From JAWXBK01 sp034439975 (GTDB lineage: Bacteria; Pseudomonadota; Alphaproteobacteria; Dongiales; Dongiaceae), in NCBI GenBank assembly GCA_034439975.1, contig JAWXBK010000021.1:1-64000 (forward strand): 64,000 nucleotides of DNA, in the 5' to 3' direction. The notes under the pieces were generated by a model, which worked only from the letters and a program-made list of their open reading frames with translations, had not been told where the DNA came from and did not search any database. A program made the translations under genes and the position numbers. Positions 8,250-18,427 of this stretch are shown here, piece after piece (the first letter of the stretch is position 1; the number at the start of each line of letters is the position of its first letter).

Positions 8250-10877
8250 ATGACGACGAAGGATTCGGGCGACGAAACGAAGGGCCAGACACCGCTGAAG
8301 CTGTCGCGGCCCGGCCGTCTTGAGCTGAAGAAGACGGTCGATGGCGGCCAGGTCCGCCAGAGTTTCTCGCATGGCCGCAGCAAGACCGTGGCCGTCGAGG
8401 TCAAGCGGCGGCGCAGCATTGCGCCGGGCGGCAAGGCAAAGCCCGAAGCCGAGCCCGAGGTCGAGGCGTCGGAGACGCCGGTTGCGGCGCCCGCACCCGC
8501 GCCCGCGGCACCGCCGCCGCCGGTCGATACGCGGCCGATCCGCGGCCTGACCGCGGACGAACGCGCCGCGCGCTCGCGCGCGCTCGAGGAAGCAAAGCAT
8601 TACGACGAACAGCGTCGTGTCCAGGCCGAAGAAGAGGCCAAGCGCCGCGCCGAGGAAGAAGCGGCCGAACGCGCGCGGATCGAAGCCGAGCAGGCCGCGA
8701 ACCCGCCGGTCGATGCTGCGGCTGCCGAAGCCGAAGCGCAGCGTGCAGCAGCACACGGCGTTGCAATGACACCGCTCGCCGGCACCGAACGCGCGGAGCG
8801 CGCCGGCGCGCGCGGCGGCCCACGTCTCTCGCCGCGGGCGCAACAGATTCTCGAAGCCGATATTGCCGAGGAAGCGGAACAGCGCGCACAGCGCACGCAG
8901 GTCCGTCGGCCCGGAGGCGTCGCAGCACGTCCGCCCGCACGCCCGGCACCCGGTGCCGGCAAGCGCGGCGAGCCGCGCCGCCGTCAGGGCAAGCTCAGTG
9001 TGCAGAAGGTGCTCGACGACGATGGCAGCGAGCGCACGCGCAGTCTCGCCTCGGTACGGCGTGCGCGCGAACGCGAAAAGCTGAAGGCCCGCGGTGAAGA
9101 AGCGCCGGGCAAGATCGTCCGCGACGTGATCATCCCGGAAACGATCACCGTCCAGGAACTCGCAAACCGAATGGCCGAACGCGGTGCCGACGTCATCAAA
9201 TCGTTGATGCGCATGGGAACGATGGCGACCATCACCCAGACGATCGATGCCGATACTGCCGAAGTGATAGCGACGGAACTCGGCCATCGCGTGCGCCGGG
9301 TGTCGGCCGCCGACGTTGAGCTCGGTCTGTTCGACGGCGAGGAGGATGCCGATTCCGCCGAAGCGCGTTCGCCAGTCGTCACCGTCATGGGCCATGTCGA
9401 CCACGGCAAGACCTCGCTGCTCGACGCGCTGCGCCAGACCGATGTCGCGGCGGGCGAGGCGGGCGGCATCACCCAGCATATCGGTGCCTATCAGGTGACG
9501 CGGCCGAGCGGTCAGAAGATCACGTTCATCGACACGCCGGGCCACGCCGCCTTCACCGAGATGCGTGCGCGCGGCGCCAACGTGACCGACATCGTCGTGC
9601 TCGTGGTGGCTGCCGATGACGGCATCATGGCGCAGACGATCGAGGCCATTCACCATGCCCGCGCCGCGAAGGTGCCGGTCATCGTGGCGGTCAACAAGAT
9701 CGACAAGCCGGATGCGAACCCGCAGCGCGTGCGTCAGGAGCTGTTGAGCCACGAGATCGTTCCCGAAGAACTCGGCGGCGACGTGCAGGTCATCGATGTC
9801 TCGGCCAAGACGGGACAGAATCTCGACAAGCTCGAGGAAGGGATTCTGCTGCAGGCGGAAATTCTCGAACTGAAGGCCAATCGCGATCGTTCGGCACAGG
9901 GTGCTGTGATCGAAGCGCGGCTCGAACGCGGCCGTGGTCCGGTCGCGACCTTGCTGGTGCAGCGCGGCACGCTGCGCGTGGGCGATATCTTCGTTGCCGG
10001 CGCCGAATGGGGCCGTGTGCGCGCCATGCTCGACGATCGTGGCAACACGATCGACGAGGCGGGTCCGTCCATGCCGGTCGAGGTGCTCGGCCTGCAGGGC
10101 GCGCCGAATGCCGGCGATCTTTTCGCCGTCGTCGAGAACGAAGCGAAAGCACGCCAGGTCAGCGAATATCGTGCGAACCAGGAGCGCGACAAGCAGGCGG
10201 TGAGCGGCGCGCGCGGCACGCTCGACGAGATGTTCCAGAAGATCGCCGCCGGCGAAACGAAGGAACTGCCGGTCGTCCTCAAGGCCGACGTGCAGGGCTC
10301 GGTCGAGGCACTGGCCGGGGCGCTCTCCAAGCTCGGCACCAACGAGGTGGCGGCGCGTCTTCTTCATACGGGCGTCGGCGGCATCAACGAATCCGACGTC
10401 ACGCTGGCGCGCGCATCGAATGCGCTCATCGTCGGTTTCAATGTGCGGGCGAACGCGGCAGCACGCGAGATGGCGCGGCGCGATGCGGTCGATATCCGCT
10501 ATTACTCGATCATCTACAACGTGGTCGACGACATCCGCGCGATGCTGACCGGGATGCTCGCCCCGCAGATGCGCGAGAAGTTCCTCGGCAATGCGGAAAT
10601 CCGCGAAGTGTTCAACATCACCAAGGCCGGCAAGGTCGCCGGCTGCATGGTCACCGAAGGCACCGTCAAGCGCGGCGCCAAGGTGCGACTGCTGCGCGAC
10701 AACGTGGTCATCCACGAGGGCAGCCTGCGCACCCTCAAGCGCTTCAAGGACGAAGTGCGCGAGGTCAAGGAAGGCTTCGAATGCGGCATGGCCTTCGAGA
10801 ACTATCAGGACATCCAGGTCGGCGACACGATCGAGTGTTTCGAGATTGAGGAAGTCGCCCGCGCCCTGGAGGCATGA
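8250..10877 (+). CDS. infB: Translation initiation factor IF-2
   Basis: GTPase that brings initiator fMet-tRNA to the 30S subunit. 875 aa, typical for alphaproteobacteria. The N-terminal third is a low-complexity, charged Ala/Glu/Arg/Pro coiled region. The G domain carries GHVDHGKT (residues 381-388), DTPGHAAF and NKIDKPDANP. Domains II, III (KADVQGSVEALAGAL) and C1/C2 follow, ending DTIECFEIEEVARALEA. It lies 23 nt after ylxR and 7 nt before rbfA. Confidence 0.98.
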   Translation: MTTKDSGDETKGQTPLKLSRPGRLELKKTVDGGQVRQSFSHGRSKTVAVEVKRRRSIAPGGKAKPEAEPEVEASETPVAAPAPAPAAPPPPVDTRPIRGLTADERAARSRALEEAKHYDEQRRVQAEEEAKRRAEEEAAERARIEAEQAANPPVDAAAAEAEAQRAAAHGVAMTPLAGTERAERAGARGGPRLSPRAQQILEADIAEEAEQRAQRTQVRRPGGVAARPPARPAPGAGKRGEPRRRQGKLSVQKVLDDDGSERTRSLASVRRAREREKLKARGEEAPGKIVRDVIIPETITVQELANRMAERGADVIKSLMRMGTMATITQTIDADTAEVIATELGHRVRRVSAADVELGLFDGEEDADSAEARSPVVTVMGHVDHGKTSLLDALRQTDVAAGEAGGITQHIGAYQVTRPSGQKITFIDTPGHAAFTEMRARGANVTDIVVLVVAADDGIMAQTIEAIHHARAAKVPVIVAVNKIDKPDANPQRVRQELLSHEIVPEELGGDVQVIDVSAKTGQNLDKLEEGILLQAEILELKANRDRSAQGAVIEARLERGRGPVATLLVQRGTLRVGDIFVAGAEWGRVRAMLDDRGNTIDEAGPSMPVEVLGLQGAPNAGDLFAVVENEAKARQVSEYRANQERDKQAVSGARGTLDEMFQKIAAGETKELPVVLKADVQGSVEALAGALSKLGTNEVAARLLHTGVGGINESDVTLARASNALIVGFNVRANAAAREMARRDAVDIRYYSIIYNVVDDIRAMLTGMLAPQMREKFLGNAEIREVFNITKAGKVAGCMVTEGTVKRGAKVRLLRDNVVIHEGSLRTLKRFKDEVREVKEGFECGMAFENYQDIQVGDTIECFEIEEVARALEA

Positions 10878-10884
10878 TACCGAG

Positions 10885-11349
10885 ATGATTGCGCGGCAGC
10901 CCGTCGCCGGGCCGAGCCAGCGCCAGCTTCGCGTCGGTGAAGAAGTGCGGCATGCGCTGGTCCGCATCTTCGCCGATGCGCATTGGCGCGATCCGGCTCT
11001 GTTCGATGTGAACATCACCTTGACCGAAGTGCGTCTCGGCCCCGATCTCAAGCGGGCGACAGCGTTCGTGCTGCCATTCGCCGGCGGCGATGCGACCGAG
11101 CTGGTCGCTGCGCTCAATCGCGCGGTGCCCTATCTGCGGCGCGAGCTCGGACGCTCGATGCGGCTGCGTCACGTGCCGGAACTCGCGTTCGAGCGCGATC
11201 GTTCCTTTGACGAGGCGGCGAAGATTGCGGAACGGCTCGAAGATCCGGTCGTGCGCCGTGATCTCGAACGCGACGATGAGGGCAACGACACTGGCGACGA
11301 TGCAGGCGACGATACGGCCGGCTCCGGTTCCGATGGCGCGCCGGCGTAA
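10885..11349 (+). CDS. rbfA: Ribosome-binding factor A
   Basis: Small KH-fold 30S assembly factor. 154 aa from ATG 10885, with GGAGG 12 nt upstream inside the end of infB. Recognisable segments are RVGEEVRHALVRIF, VNITLTEVRLGPDLKRATAFV, and LRRELGRSMRLRHVPELAFERD. The C-terminal 35 residues are an acidic Asp/Gly-rich tail (DDEGNDTGDDAGDDTAG), longer than in E. coli. The last 17 bases overlap truB. Confidence 0.93.
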   Translation: MIARQPVAGPSQRQLRVGEEVRHALVRIFADAHWRDPALFDVNITLTEVRLGPDLKRATAFVLPFAGGDATELVAALNRAVPYLRRELGRSMRLRHVPELAFERDRSFDEAAKIAERLEDPVVRRDLERDDEGNDTGDDAGDDTAGSGSDGAPA

Positions 11350-12259
11350 GGGCCAGCCGGTCTCCGGCTGGGTCCTGCTCGACAAACCGGCCGGCATGAC
11401 CTCGACGCGCGCGGTGACGGCAGTGCGGCGCGCGTTCGATGCGCAGAAGGCTGGCCATGCCGGCACGCTCGATCCGATGGCGACCGGAATGTTGCCGATC
11501 GCGCTCGGCGAGGCGACCAAAACCGTGCCGCATGTCATGGATGCCGCGAAGCGCTATCGATTCACCGTGCGCTGGGGCAGCGCGACCTCGACCGACGATG
11601 CCGAGGGCACGGTGATCGCAACCAGCGACGTGCGGCCCGACCGGGCGGCGATCGAGGCGGCCTTGCCGGCCTTTCTCGGCCGGATCGAACAGATTCCACC
11701 GGCCTTCTCGGCGATCAAGATCGATGGCGAGCGGGCCTATGATCTTGCCCGGGCCGGCGAGGCGGTCGATCTCGCCCCCCGGACTGTGACGGTCCACGGG
11801 CTCACCATCCTCGAATGCGCCGATCCCGAGCGGGCGGTCTTCCTCATGGATTGCGGCAAGGGGGCCTATGTACGGAGCCTCGCCCGCGACCTCGCGCAGC
11901 GCCTCGGGACGCGCGGACATGTGGCGGAATTGCGCCGTATTTCGGTGGGCCCGTTCGAGGAAACGAGGGCGATTTCGCTGGAATCGCTGTTGGCGCTGGG
12001 GCATAGTGCCGCCGCCTCAAGCTATTTGCTCCCGGTCGAGACCGCGCTGGCCGACATCCCGGCGCTGGCCCTGACGGAAGCGGAGGCGAACCGGCTCAGA
12101 ACCGGGCAAAGCGTAGGCCTGCTGCGTCGCAGCGACCTCAATCGCATTGGCAGTCTGGAAAACGGGGCGCTCGTTTGCGCCACGTCCGGCGGCCGACTTG
12201 TGGCGATTGCCCGATACGAGGCCGGGGAAGTGAAACCGGTGCGCGTTCTGCACCTCTAG
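11333..12259 (+). CDS. truB: tRNA pseudouridine-55 synthase
   Basis: Makes pseudouridine 55 in the T-loop of tRNAs. 308 aa from ATG 11333, overlapping rbfA by 17 bases; the open frame continues upstream but only as rbfA shadow. Catalytic Asp47 lies in GHAGTLDPMATGMLP. The YDLARAGE and SKGTYVRSL-like (CGKGAYVRSLARDLA) motifs are present, and a C-terminal PUA-like region ends the protein. Followed 20 nt later by rpsO. Confidence 0.96.
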   Translation: MARRRKGQPVSGWVLLDKPAGMTSTRAVTAVRRAFDAQKAGHAGTLDPMATGMLPIALGEATKTVPHVMDAAKRYRFTVRWGSATSTDDAEGTVIATSDVRPDRAAIEAALPAFLGRIEQIPPAFSAIKIDGERAYDLARAGEAVDLAPRTVTVHGLTILECADPERAVFLMDCGKGAYVRSLARDLAQRLGTRGHVAELRRISVGPFEETRAISLESLLALGHSAAASSYLLPVETALADIPALALTEAEANRLRTGQSVGLLRRSDLNRIGSLENGALVCATSGGRLVAIARYEAGEVKPVRVLHL

Positions 12260-12279
12260 TCTTGTGAAAGGAATAGACG

Positions 12280-12549
12280 ATGTCGATTACCGCCGAGCGC
12301 AAACAGGCGCTCATTGGCGAATTCGCCACTGCCGCGGGCGACACCGGTTCGCCCGAAGTACAGGTTGCGATCCTGTCCGAACGGATTCGCAATCTCACCG
12401 ATCATCTGCAGACGCATAAAAAAGATTTCCATTCGCGGCGCGGCCTTCTCGTGATGGTCGGCCAGCGTCGGCGTCTGCTCGATTATCTCAAGCGCAAGGA
12501 CCAGGCGCGTTATCAGACGCTGGTCCAGTCTCTCGGCCTGCGTCGCTGA
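12280..12549 (+). CDS. rpsO: 30S ribosomal protein S15
   Basis: 89 aa, the standard length. Family blocks GDTGSPEVQVAILSERI, HLQTHKKDFHSRRGLL and RRRLLDYLKRKD are all visible. A GAAAGGA ribosome-binding site lies before ATG 12280. S15 binds 16S rRNA helix 22 early in assembly. It is followed by a 241-nt gap before pnp. Confidence 0.98.
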   Translation: MSITAERKQALIGEFATAAGDTGSPEVQVAILSERIRNLTDHLQTHKKDFHSRRGLLVMVGQRRRLLDYLKRKDQARYQTLVQSLGLRR

Positions 12550-12720
12550 GACGAGAATCGGACATGTCGCAAGGCCGGACGACGACAGCCGGTGCCCCTC
12601 TCGACGAGGCGCACCGGATGCGGCGGGCTGCGCGCACATGGCCGATCGAACAAAACTTTTCACCGGATGCTCCGACGACACGGTCGGCGGCGGACGCATT
12701 CGAATACCGGGCCGACGAAA

Positions 12721-12738
12721 GGGGCAGCGGGCTGCCCC
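12721..12738 (+). promoter_or_regulatory. Stem-loop in the rpsO-pnp gap
   Basis: GGGGCAG (12721-12727) pairs perfectly with CTGCCCC (12732-12738) around a 4-nt loop; flanking AA/TT can add two pairs. There is no U-tract, so it is a weak terminator at best. In E. coli the pnp leader has a hairpin cut by RNase III and PNPase for autoregulation; this hairpin, 52 nt before pnp, is positioned for a similar role, which is inference. Confidence 0.55.
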
Positions 12739-12790
12739 TTCCGCGGGTCCGGTAGAACAGAACACCGACCGGATTCATCAGAGGTAAAGA

Positions 12791-14917
12791 ATGTTTGATA
12801 TTCATCGTGTCGAGATCGACTGGGGCGGACGTCCCCTCATTCTCGAAACCGGGCGCATGGCCCGTCAGGCCGATGGCGCCGTTCTGGCGCGCTACGGCGA
12901 TACCGTCGTGCTCTGCACGGCGGTTGGACTACGGTCGCCGAAACCGGGCGTCGATTTCTTTCCGCTCACGGTCAACTATCAGGAAAAGACGTTTGCCGCC
13001 GGCAAGATTCCGGGCGGCTTCTTCAAGCGCGAAGGCCGACCGACCGAAAAGGAAGTGCTGACATCGCGCCTCATCGACCGGCCGATCCGCCCGCTCTTCG
13101 CGCAGGGCTATCGCAACGAGACGCAGGTGATCTGCACCACGCTCTCTCACGACCTCGAGAACGATCCGGATATGGTCGCTCTGGTCGGTGCGGCCGCCGC
13201 GCTCACCATCTCCGGTATTCCCTTTCTCGGGCCGGTGGCCTCGGCGCGCGTCGGCTATATCGACGGTCAGTATGTGCTGAATCCGCTGGTCGACCAGCTC
13301 CCGAACTCGCAGCTGGATCTGATTGTCGCCGGCACGGCCGAAGGCGTGCTGATGGTGGAATCGGAAGCGAATGAGCTTTCGGAAGAAATCATGCTCGGCG
13401 CCGTCATGTTCGGCTTCAAGCAATTCCAGCCGGTGATCGATGCGATCATCAAGCTTGCGGAACAGAGCGCCAAGGCGGCCTGGCCGTTACCGGGTCCCGA
13501 CGAGGCGGCCGAAAAGGCGTCCGCGATCGTTTCCGGCGCGGTTCGCGGGGATCTCGAAAAGGTCTATACGCAGACCTCGAAACAGGCGCGCACCGATCTT
13601 CTTAATACCGCAAGACAGAAGGCCGCCGCGGCGGTCGAGGCGGCCGGATTTTCGCCGGACCTCGCTTCTTCGGCGGTCAAATATCTCGAGAAGGACATCG
13701 TTCGCGGTGCCATTCTCAAGACCGGCAAGCGGATCGACGGGCGCGACACCAAAACCGTGCGTCCGATCGTCAGCGAGGTGAACATACTGCCGCGCGCGCA
13801 TGGCTCCGCCCTGTTCACACGCGGCGAAACCCAGGCGCTGGTCGTAACCACGCTGGGCACCGGATCGGACGAGCAGATCATCGATGCGCTCGGCGGCGAG
13901 TTCCGCGAACATTATTTGTTGCATTACAATTTCCCGCCCTATTCGACGGGCGAGGCAAAGCGCATGGGTTCGCCGGGGCGGCGCGAAATCGGCCACGGTA
14001 AGCTCGCCTGGCGTGCCTTGCGCGCGGTCATGCCGGCGAAGGAAGCGTTCCCCTATACGATCCGTGTCGTCTCCGAGATCACCGAATCGAACGGCTCGTC
14101 GTCGATGGCAACCGTCTGCGGTGCGTCGCTCTCGATGATGGATGCCGGCGTGCCGCTGCGGTGCCCGGTTGCCGGCATCGCGATGGGTCTCATCAAGGAA
14201 GATGACGGATTTGCGGTAATCTCCGACATTCTCGGCGACGAGGACCATCTCGGCGACATGGACTTCAAGGTCGCCGGTACCGAAGCCGGGGTGACGGCTC
14301 TCCAGATGGACATCAAGATCACTTCGATCACCGAGGAGATCATGAAGATCGCGCTGGGCCAGGCACGCGATGGCCGCCTCCATATCCTTAAGGAGATGGA
14401 GAAGGCACTCAACACCTCGCGCGCGGAAGTTTCGCGGAATGCACCGCGCATAACGGTGATTTCGATTCCGAAGGACAAGATCCGTGAAGTGATCGGCACC
14501 GGCGGCAAGATCATTCGCGAGATCTGCGAAGTGACCGGCGCCAAGATCGACATCGAGGACGATGGTACGATCAAGGTGGCCGCGGTCGACGAAACGGCGG
14601 CGCAGGCGGCGATCAACTGGATCCGCGGCATCGTTGCCGAACCCGAGATCGGTACGATCTACACCGGCAAGGTTGTTAAGACGGTCGATTTCGGCGCCTT
14701 CGTAAACTTCCTCGGCAGCCGCGACGGGCTCGTGCATATCAGCGAGCTGGCGCCGCGACGGGTCAAGGAAACGACCGAAGTGGTCAAGGTCGGCGACACG
14801 GTGAAGGTCAAGGTCCTCGGCATGGACGATCGCGGCAAGGTCAAGCTGTCGATGAAGGCCGTCGACCAGGCGACCGGCGAAGACATTTCGCAACAGAAGG
14901 CGGAGGCGGAGGGCTGA
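12791..14917 (+). CDS. pnp: Polyribonucleotide nucleotidyltransferase (PNPase)
   Basis: 3'-5' phosphorolytic exoribonuclease, core of the RNA degradosome. 708 aa. Two RNase PH domains (FFPLTVNYQEKTFAAGKIPGGFFKREGRP in the first; LVVTTLGTGSDEQ and the FPPYSTGEAKRMGSPGRREIGHG block in the second) flank a helical linker. A KH domain (IREVIGTGGKIIREI) and an S1 domain (IYTGKVVKTVDFGAFVNFL) complete it. It follows rpsO as in most proteobacteria. Confidence 0.98.
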   Translation: MFDIHRVEIDWGGRPLILETGRMARQADGAVLARYGDTVVLCTAVGLRSPKPGVDFFPLTVNYQEKTFAAGKIPGGFFKREGRPTEKEVLTSRLIDRPIRPLFAQGYRNETQVICTTLSHDLENDPDMVALVGAAAALTISGIPFLGPVASARVGYIDGQYVLNPLVDQLPNSQLDLIVAGTAEGVLMVESEANELSEEIMLGAVMFGFKQFQPVIDAIIKLAEQSAKAAWPLPGPDEAAEKASAIVSGAVRGDLEKVYTQTSKQARTDLLNTARQKAAAAVEAAGFSPDLASSAVKYLEKDIVRGAILKTGKRIDGRDTKTVRPIVSEVNILPRAHGSALFTRGETQALVVTTLGTGSDEQIIDALGGEFREHYLLHYNFPPYSTGEAKRMGSPGRREIGHGKLAWRALRAVMPAKEAFPYTIRVVSEITESNGSSSMATVCGASLSMMDAGVPLRCPVAGIAMGLIKEDDGFAVISDILGDEDHLGDMDFKVAGTEAGVTALQMDIKITSITEEIMKIALGQARDGRLHILKEMEKALNTSRAEVSRNAPRITVISIPKDKIREVIGTGGKIIREICEVTGAKIDIEDDGTIKVAAVDETAAQAAINWIRGIVAEPEIGTIYTGKVVKTVDFGAFVNFLGSRDGLVHISELAPRRVKETTEVVKVGDTVKVKVLGMDDRGKVKLSMKAVDQATGEDISQQKAEAEG

Positions 14918-14955
14918 TCCTAGCCAACGCCACGCCGAACAGCGAAAGGCCGATC

Positions 14956-15764
14956 ATGGCCGCATCGTTGAAGGCGCCCACAGTGCAGGAATTGTGGTTG
15001 CCGCGACTGATCGGTCATCGCGGCGAGGCGGCTCGTGCCCCGGAAAACACGCTCGCATCCATGCGTATGGCGGCAGCGTCGGGGCTTCGCTGGGTCGAGT
15101 TCGACGCCAAGCTTTCGGGCGACGGCGTACCGCTGCTCTTCCACGACGACACGCTCGATCGCACGACGAACGGCGAAGGACCGGTTGCGGTCACGCCGTT
15201 CGCGGCGATTCGGGCGCTCGATGCCGGATCCTGGTTCGGTCCGGACTTCGCGGGCGAAACGGTGCCCACCTTGCTCGAGACGCTGGCGCTGCTCGTCGAA
15301 TGCGGCATGGGCGCCAATGTCGAGATCAAGCCCTGTCCCGGCCGCGAGATGGAAACCGCAAGTGTCGTCTCATCCGCGATCGAGGCGCATTGGCCGGCGG
15401 ATTACGGCCGGCTCATTGTCTCCAGTTTTTCGCGCGCGGCGCTGGCCCGGGCCCGCGATGTCGCGCCTGGCTTGCCGCGCGGCCTGGTGGTCTGGGACCG
15501 GATGGCGACGATGATGGAGGATGCTGCGGCGCTCGACTGCGTCTCGATCCATTGCGCGCACCAGCATTTGACCCGGGAAATGGCATATGCGGTGAAGGCG
15601 GCGGGCTATATTCTGGCCGTTTACACGGTCAACGATCCGGCCCTGGCTCACCAGTTGATCGAATGGGGCGTCGACACCATCATATCCGATGATTCCGGTA
15701 CCCTCGGCACGACGGTATCGGACAGCACAGGTCGCGCAAGCGACCGGGGACAGGTCCCTGCCGC

Positions 15765-15768
<4 letters not shown>
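14956..15768 (+). CDS. Glycerophosphodiester phosphodiesterase family protein
   Basis: 270 aa, cytoplasmic (no signal peptide). Hydrolyses glycerophosphodiesters to glycerol-3-phosphate and an alcohol. The GDPD signatures are present: GHRGEAARAPENT (catalytic His-Arg plus Glu), VEFDAKLSGDGVPLLFHDDTLDRTTNG (metal-binding Glu/Asp and the second His-Asp), and NVEIKPCPG. The C-terminus has the TVNDPA and GVDTIISD barrel end. GAAAGG precedes ATG 14956. Its stop overlaps the next start as ATGA (15765-15768), so the two proteins are probably made together. Confidence 0.88.
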
Positions 15769-17165
<1,397 letters not shown>

Positions 17166-17253
17166 CCCGTGGCGGCCCCGGGAAAATTCCGCAGCGCGCA
17201 GCCATAGATTTGACCTGTTCCAGAAAACCCGGCAGCCTCTTCCCCACGGCCTT

Positions 17254-17281
17254 TTGTTCCCGCCCTTCATTGCCATATAAA
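17254..17281 (+). promoter_or_regulatory. Putative irr promoter, close to the start codon
   Basis: TTGTTC (17254-17259), a 16-nt spacer and TATAAA (17276-17281) end 6 nt before the irr ATG at 17288. If used, the message would be leaderless or nearly so. Confidence 0.4.
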
Positions 17282-17287
17282 GGCCCG

Positions 17288-17713
17288 ATGAAGCCCGAAT
17301 CCGCCACACAGCCCTTTGCCCCGGTGCTTGACCGGTTGCGCGCCGCCGGCCTACGGCCGACGCGTCAGCGGCTCGCTTTGGCGCGATTGCTGTTCGACCG
17401 GGGCGACCGCCATGTGACGGCGGAGCAGCTTCTGGGCGAAGCAGCCCATGGAGGCGTGCGCGTCTCGATGGCGACGATCTACAACACGCTGCACCAGTTC
17501 ACGCATGCCGGTCTGCTGCGCGAGGTCGTGGTCGATCCGGGCCGTTCCTATTTCGATACCAACGTTTCCGACCATCATCATTTCTTCGTCGAGGGCAGCA
17601 GCGAACTGTATGATTTCGATGCCGCGGGCATCGAGGTACGCCATCTGCCGGTGCCGCCCGACGGCACCCGCATCGCTCGTGTCGACGTAATCGTGCGCGT
17701 CAAAAAAGACTAG
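17288..17713 (+). CDS. irr: Irr, Fur-family iron/heme response regulator
   Basis: 141 aa from ATG 17288. The Fur-type winged helix is seen in RPTRQRLALARLLF, HVTAEQLLGEA and SMATIYNTLHQFTHAGLLREV, with the dimerisation domain after it. The HHH motif at residues 96-98 (VSDHHHFF) is the heme-responsive element diagnostic of Irr. The N-terminal heme-regulatory GCPWHD motif of the Bradyrhizobium protein is absent, as in many other Irr proteins. Irr acts under iron limitation and binds ICE boxes; one lies 25 nt downstream of this gene, before the rubrerythrin. Confidence 0.88.
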   Translation: MKPESATQPFAPVLDRLRAAGLRPTRQRLALARLLFDRGDRHVTAEQLLGEAAHGGVRVSMATIYNTLHQFTHAGLLREVVVDPGRSYFDTNVSDHHHFFVEGSSELYDFDAAGIEVRHLPVPPDGTRIARVDVIVRVKKD

Positions 17714-17737
17714 GCCGCGCGCGGTTCTTGTTATCTT

Positions 17738-17753
17738 TTTGGAATAACTCCAA
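17738..17753. promoter_or_regulatory. Putative ICE box (Irr operator)
   Basis: TTTGGAATAACTCCAA at 17738-17753 is an imperfect inverted repeat (TTGGA...TCCAA) that fits the published iron control element pattern TTTRGAAYNNTTCYAA with one mismatch. It lies between irr and the rubrerythrin gene, 4 nt upstream of a strong -35 hexamer. Confidence 0.7.
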
Positions 17754-17757
17754 TCTG

Positions 17758-17786
17758 TTGACAGGCCCGGATTCGGCCGCCATATT
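17758..17786 (+). promoter_or_regulatory. Promoter of the rubrerythrin gene
   Basis: TTGACA (17758-17763), an exact 17-nt spacer and CATATT (17781-17786) precede the rubrerythrin ATG by about 70 nt. The adjacent ICE box suggests Irr control. Confidence 0.7.
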
Positions 17787-17856
17787 GGACGCGATCGATG
17801 ACGGCGCTGCCGCGCCGGGTTTGTTGCGACGTTGGTGCAAAAGGGAGACAGAAACC

Positions 17857-18276
17857 ATGGCACAGTTGAAGACCAGCAAGACGCTCGAGAATCTGAAAGC
17901 CGCATTCGCCGGCGAGAGCCAGGCGAATCGCCGCTACCTCTATTTCGCCCAGAAGGCCGATGTCGAAGGCTACAACGACGTGGCGGCGGTGTTCCGTTCG
18001 ACCGCCGAGGGCGAGACCGGCCATGCACACGGGCATCTTGAGTTCATGGAAGAAGTGGGCGATCCCGCGACCGGCGAACCGATCGGCGACACCTCGAAGA
18101 ATCTGAAGGCGTCGATCGCCGGCGAGACGCACGAATATACCGACATGTATCCGGGCATGGCGCGCACCGCGCGCGAAGAAGGCTTCGAGGAAATCGCCGA
18201 CTGGTTTGAGACTCTGGCGAAGGCCGAGAAGTCGCATGCCGGTCGCTTCCAGAAGGCACTCGACACGCTCAATTGA
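17857..18276 (+). CDS. Short rubrerythrin (ferritin-like diiron protein)
   Basis: 139 aa from ATG 17857, with AAGGGAGA as ribosome-binding site. The sequence upstream of this ATG in the same frame carries promoter elements, so the longer start is rejected. Diiron ligands of the ferritin-like four-helix bundle are visible as AGESQANRRY, EGETGHAHGH, AGETHEYTDMY and KAEKSHAGRF. There is no C-terminal rubredoxin domain (no CxxC pairs), so it needs an external electron donor if it reduces peroxide. It lies between irr and an Fe-S oxidoreductase, consistent with iron/peroxide handling. Confidence 0.88.
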   Translation: MAQLKTSKTLENLKAAFAGESQANRRYLYFAQKADVEGYNDVAAVFRSTAEGETGHAHGHLEFMEEVGDPATGEPIGDTSKNLKASIAGETHEYTDMYPGMARTAREEGFEEIADWFETLAKAEKSHAGRFQKALDTLN

Positions 18277-18300
18277 CGATCGCGCGTTCCGACCGGGACG

Positions 18301-18351
18301 CCCGATCTCCGATCGGGCCCGGGGGCCCAAACCGCCGCCGATGCGGCGGTT
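18301..18351 (+). terminator. Two consecutive hairpins after the rubrerythrin gene
   Basis: CCCGATC (18301-18307) pairs with GATCGGG (18311-18317). Then AACCGCCGC (18330-18338) pairs with GCGGCGGTT (18343-18351), nine perfect pairs around CGAT. No T-tract follows either stem, so these may be 3'-end stabilisers or partial terminators between the rubrerythrin and the Fe-S protein gene. Confidence 0.5.
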
Positions 18352-18427
18352 CGGGGCCTCGCCGGCCGAACCCGAGTGTCTCTCCGGCCGCGACGTTCGT
18401 CGCGCCCGATCCTGAAGGAAGATACCG

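Noticed and set aside
7893..11117. Very long minus-strand open frame (1074 codons) opposite infB
   Set aside because: It is a shadow of infB in high-GC DNA; its composition is Arg/His/Asp-rich without any family motif, while infB is unmistakable on the plus strand.
12564..12755. 63-codon frame in the rpsO-pnp gap
   Set aside because: It covers the leader hairpin, has no ribosome-binding site and no familiar sequence.
17728..17856. N-terminal extension of the rubrerythrin from 17728
   Set aside because: It would translate through the ICE box and promoter; ATG 17857 has a proper ribosome-binding site and gives the normal family length.
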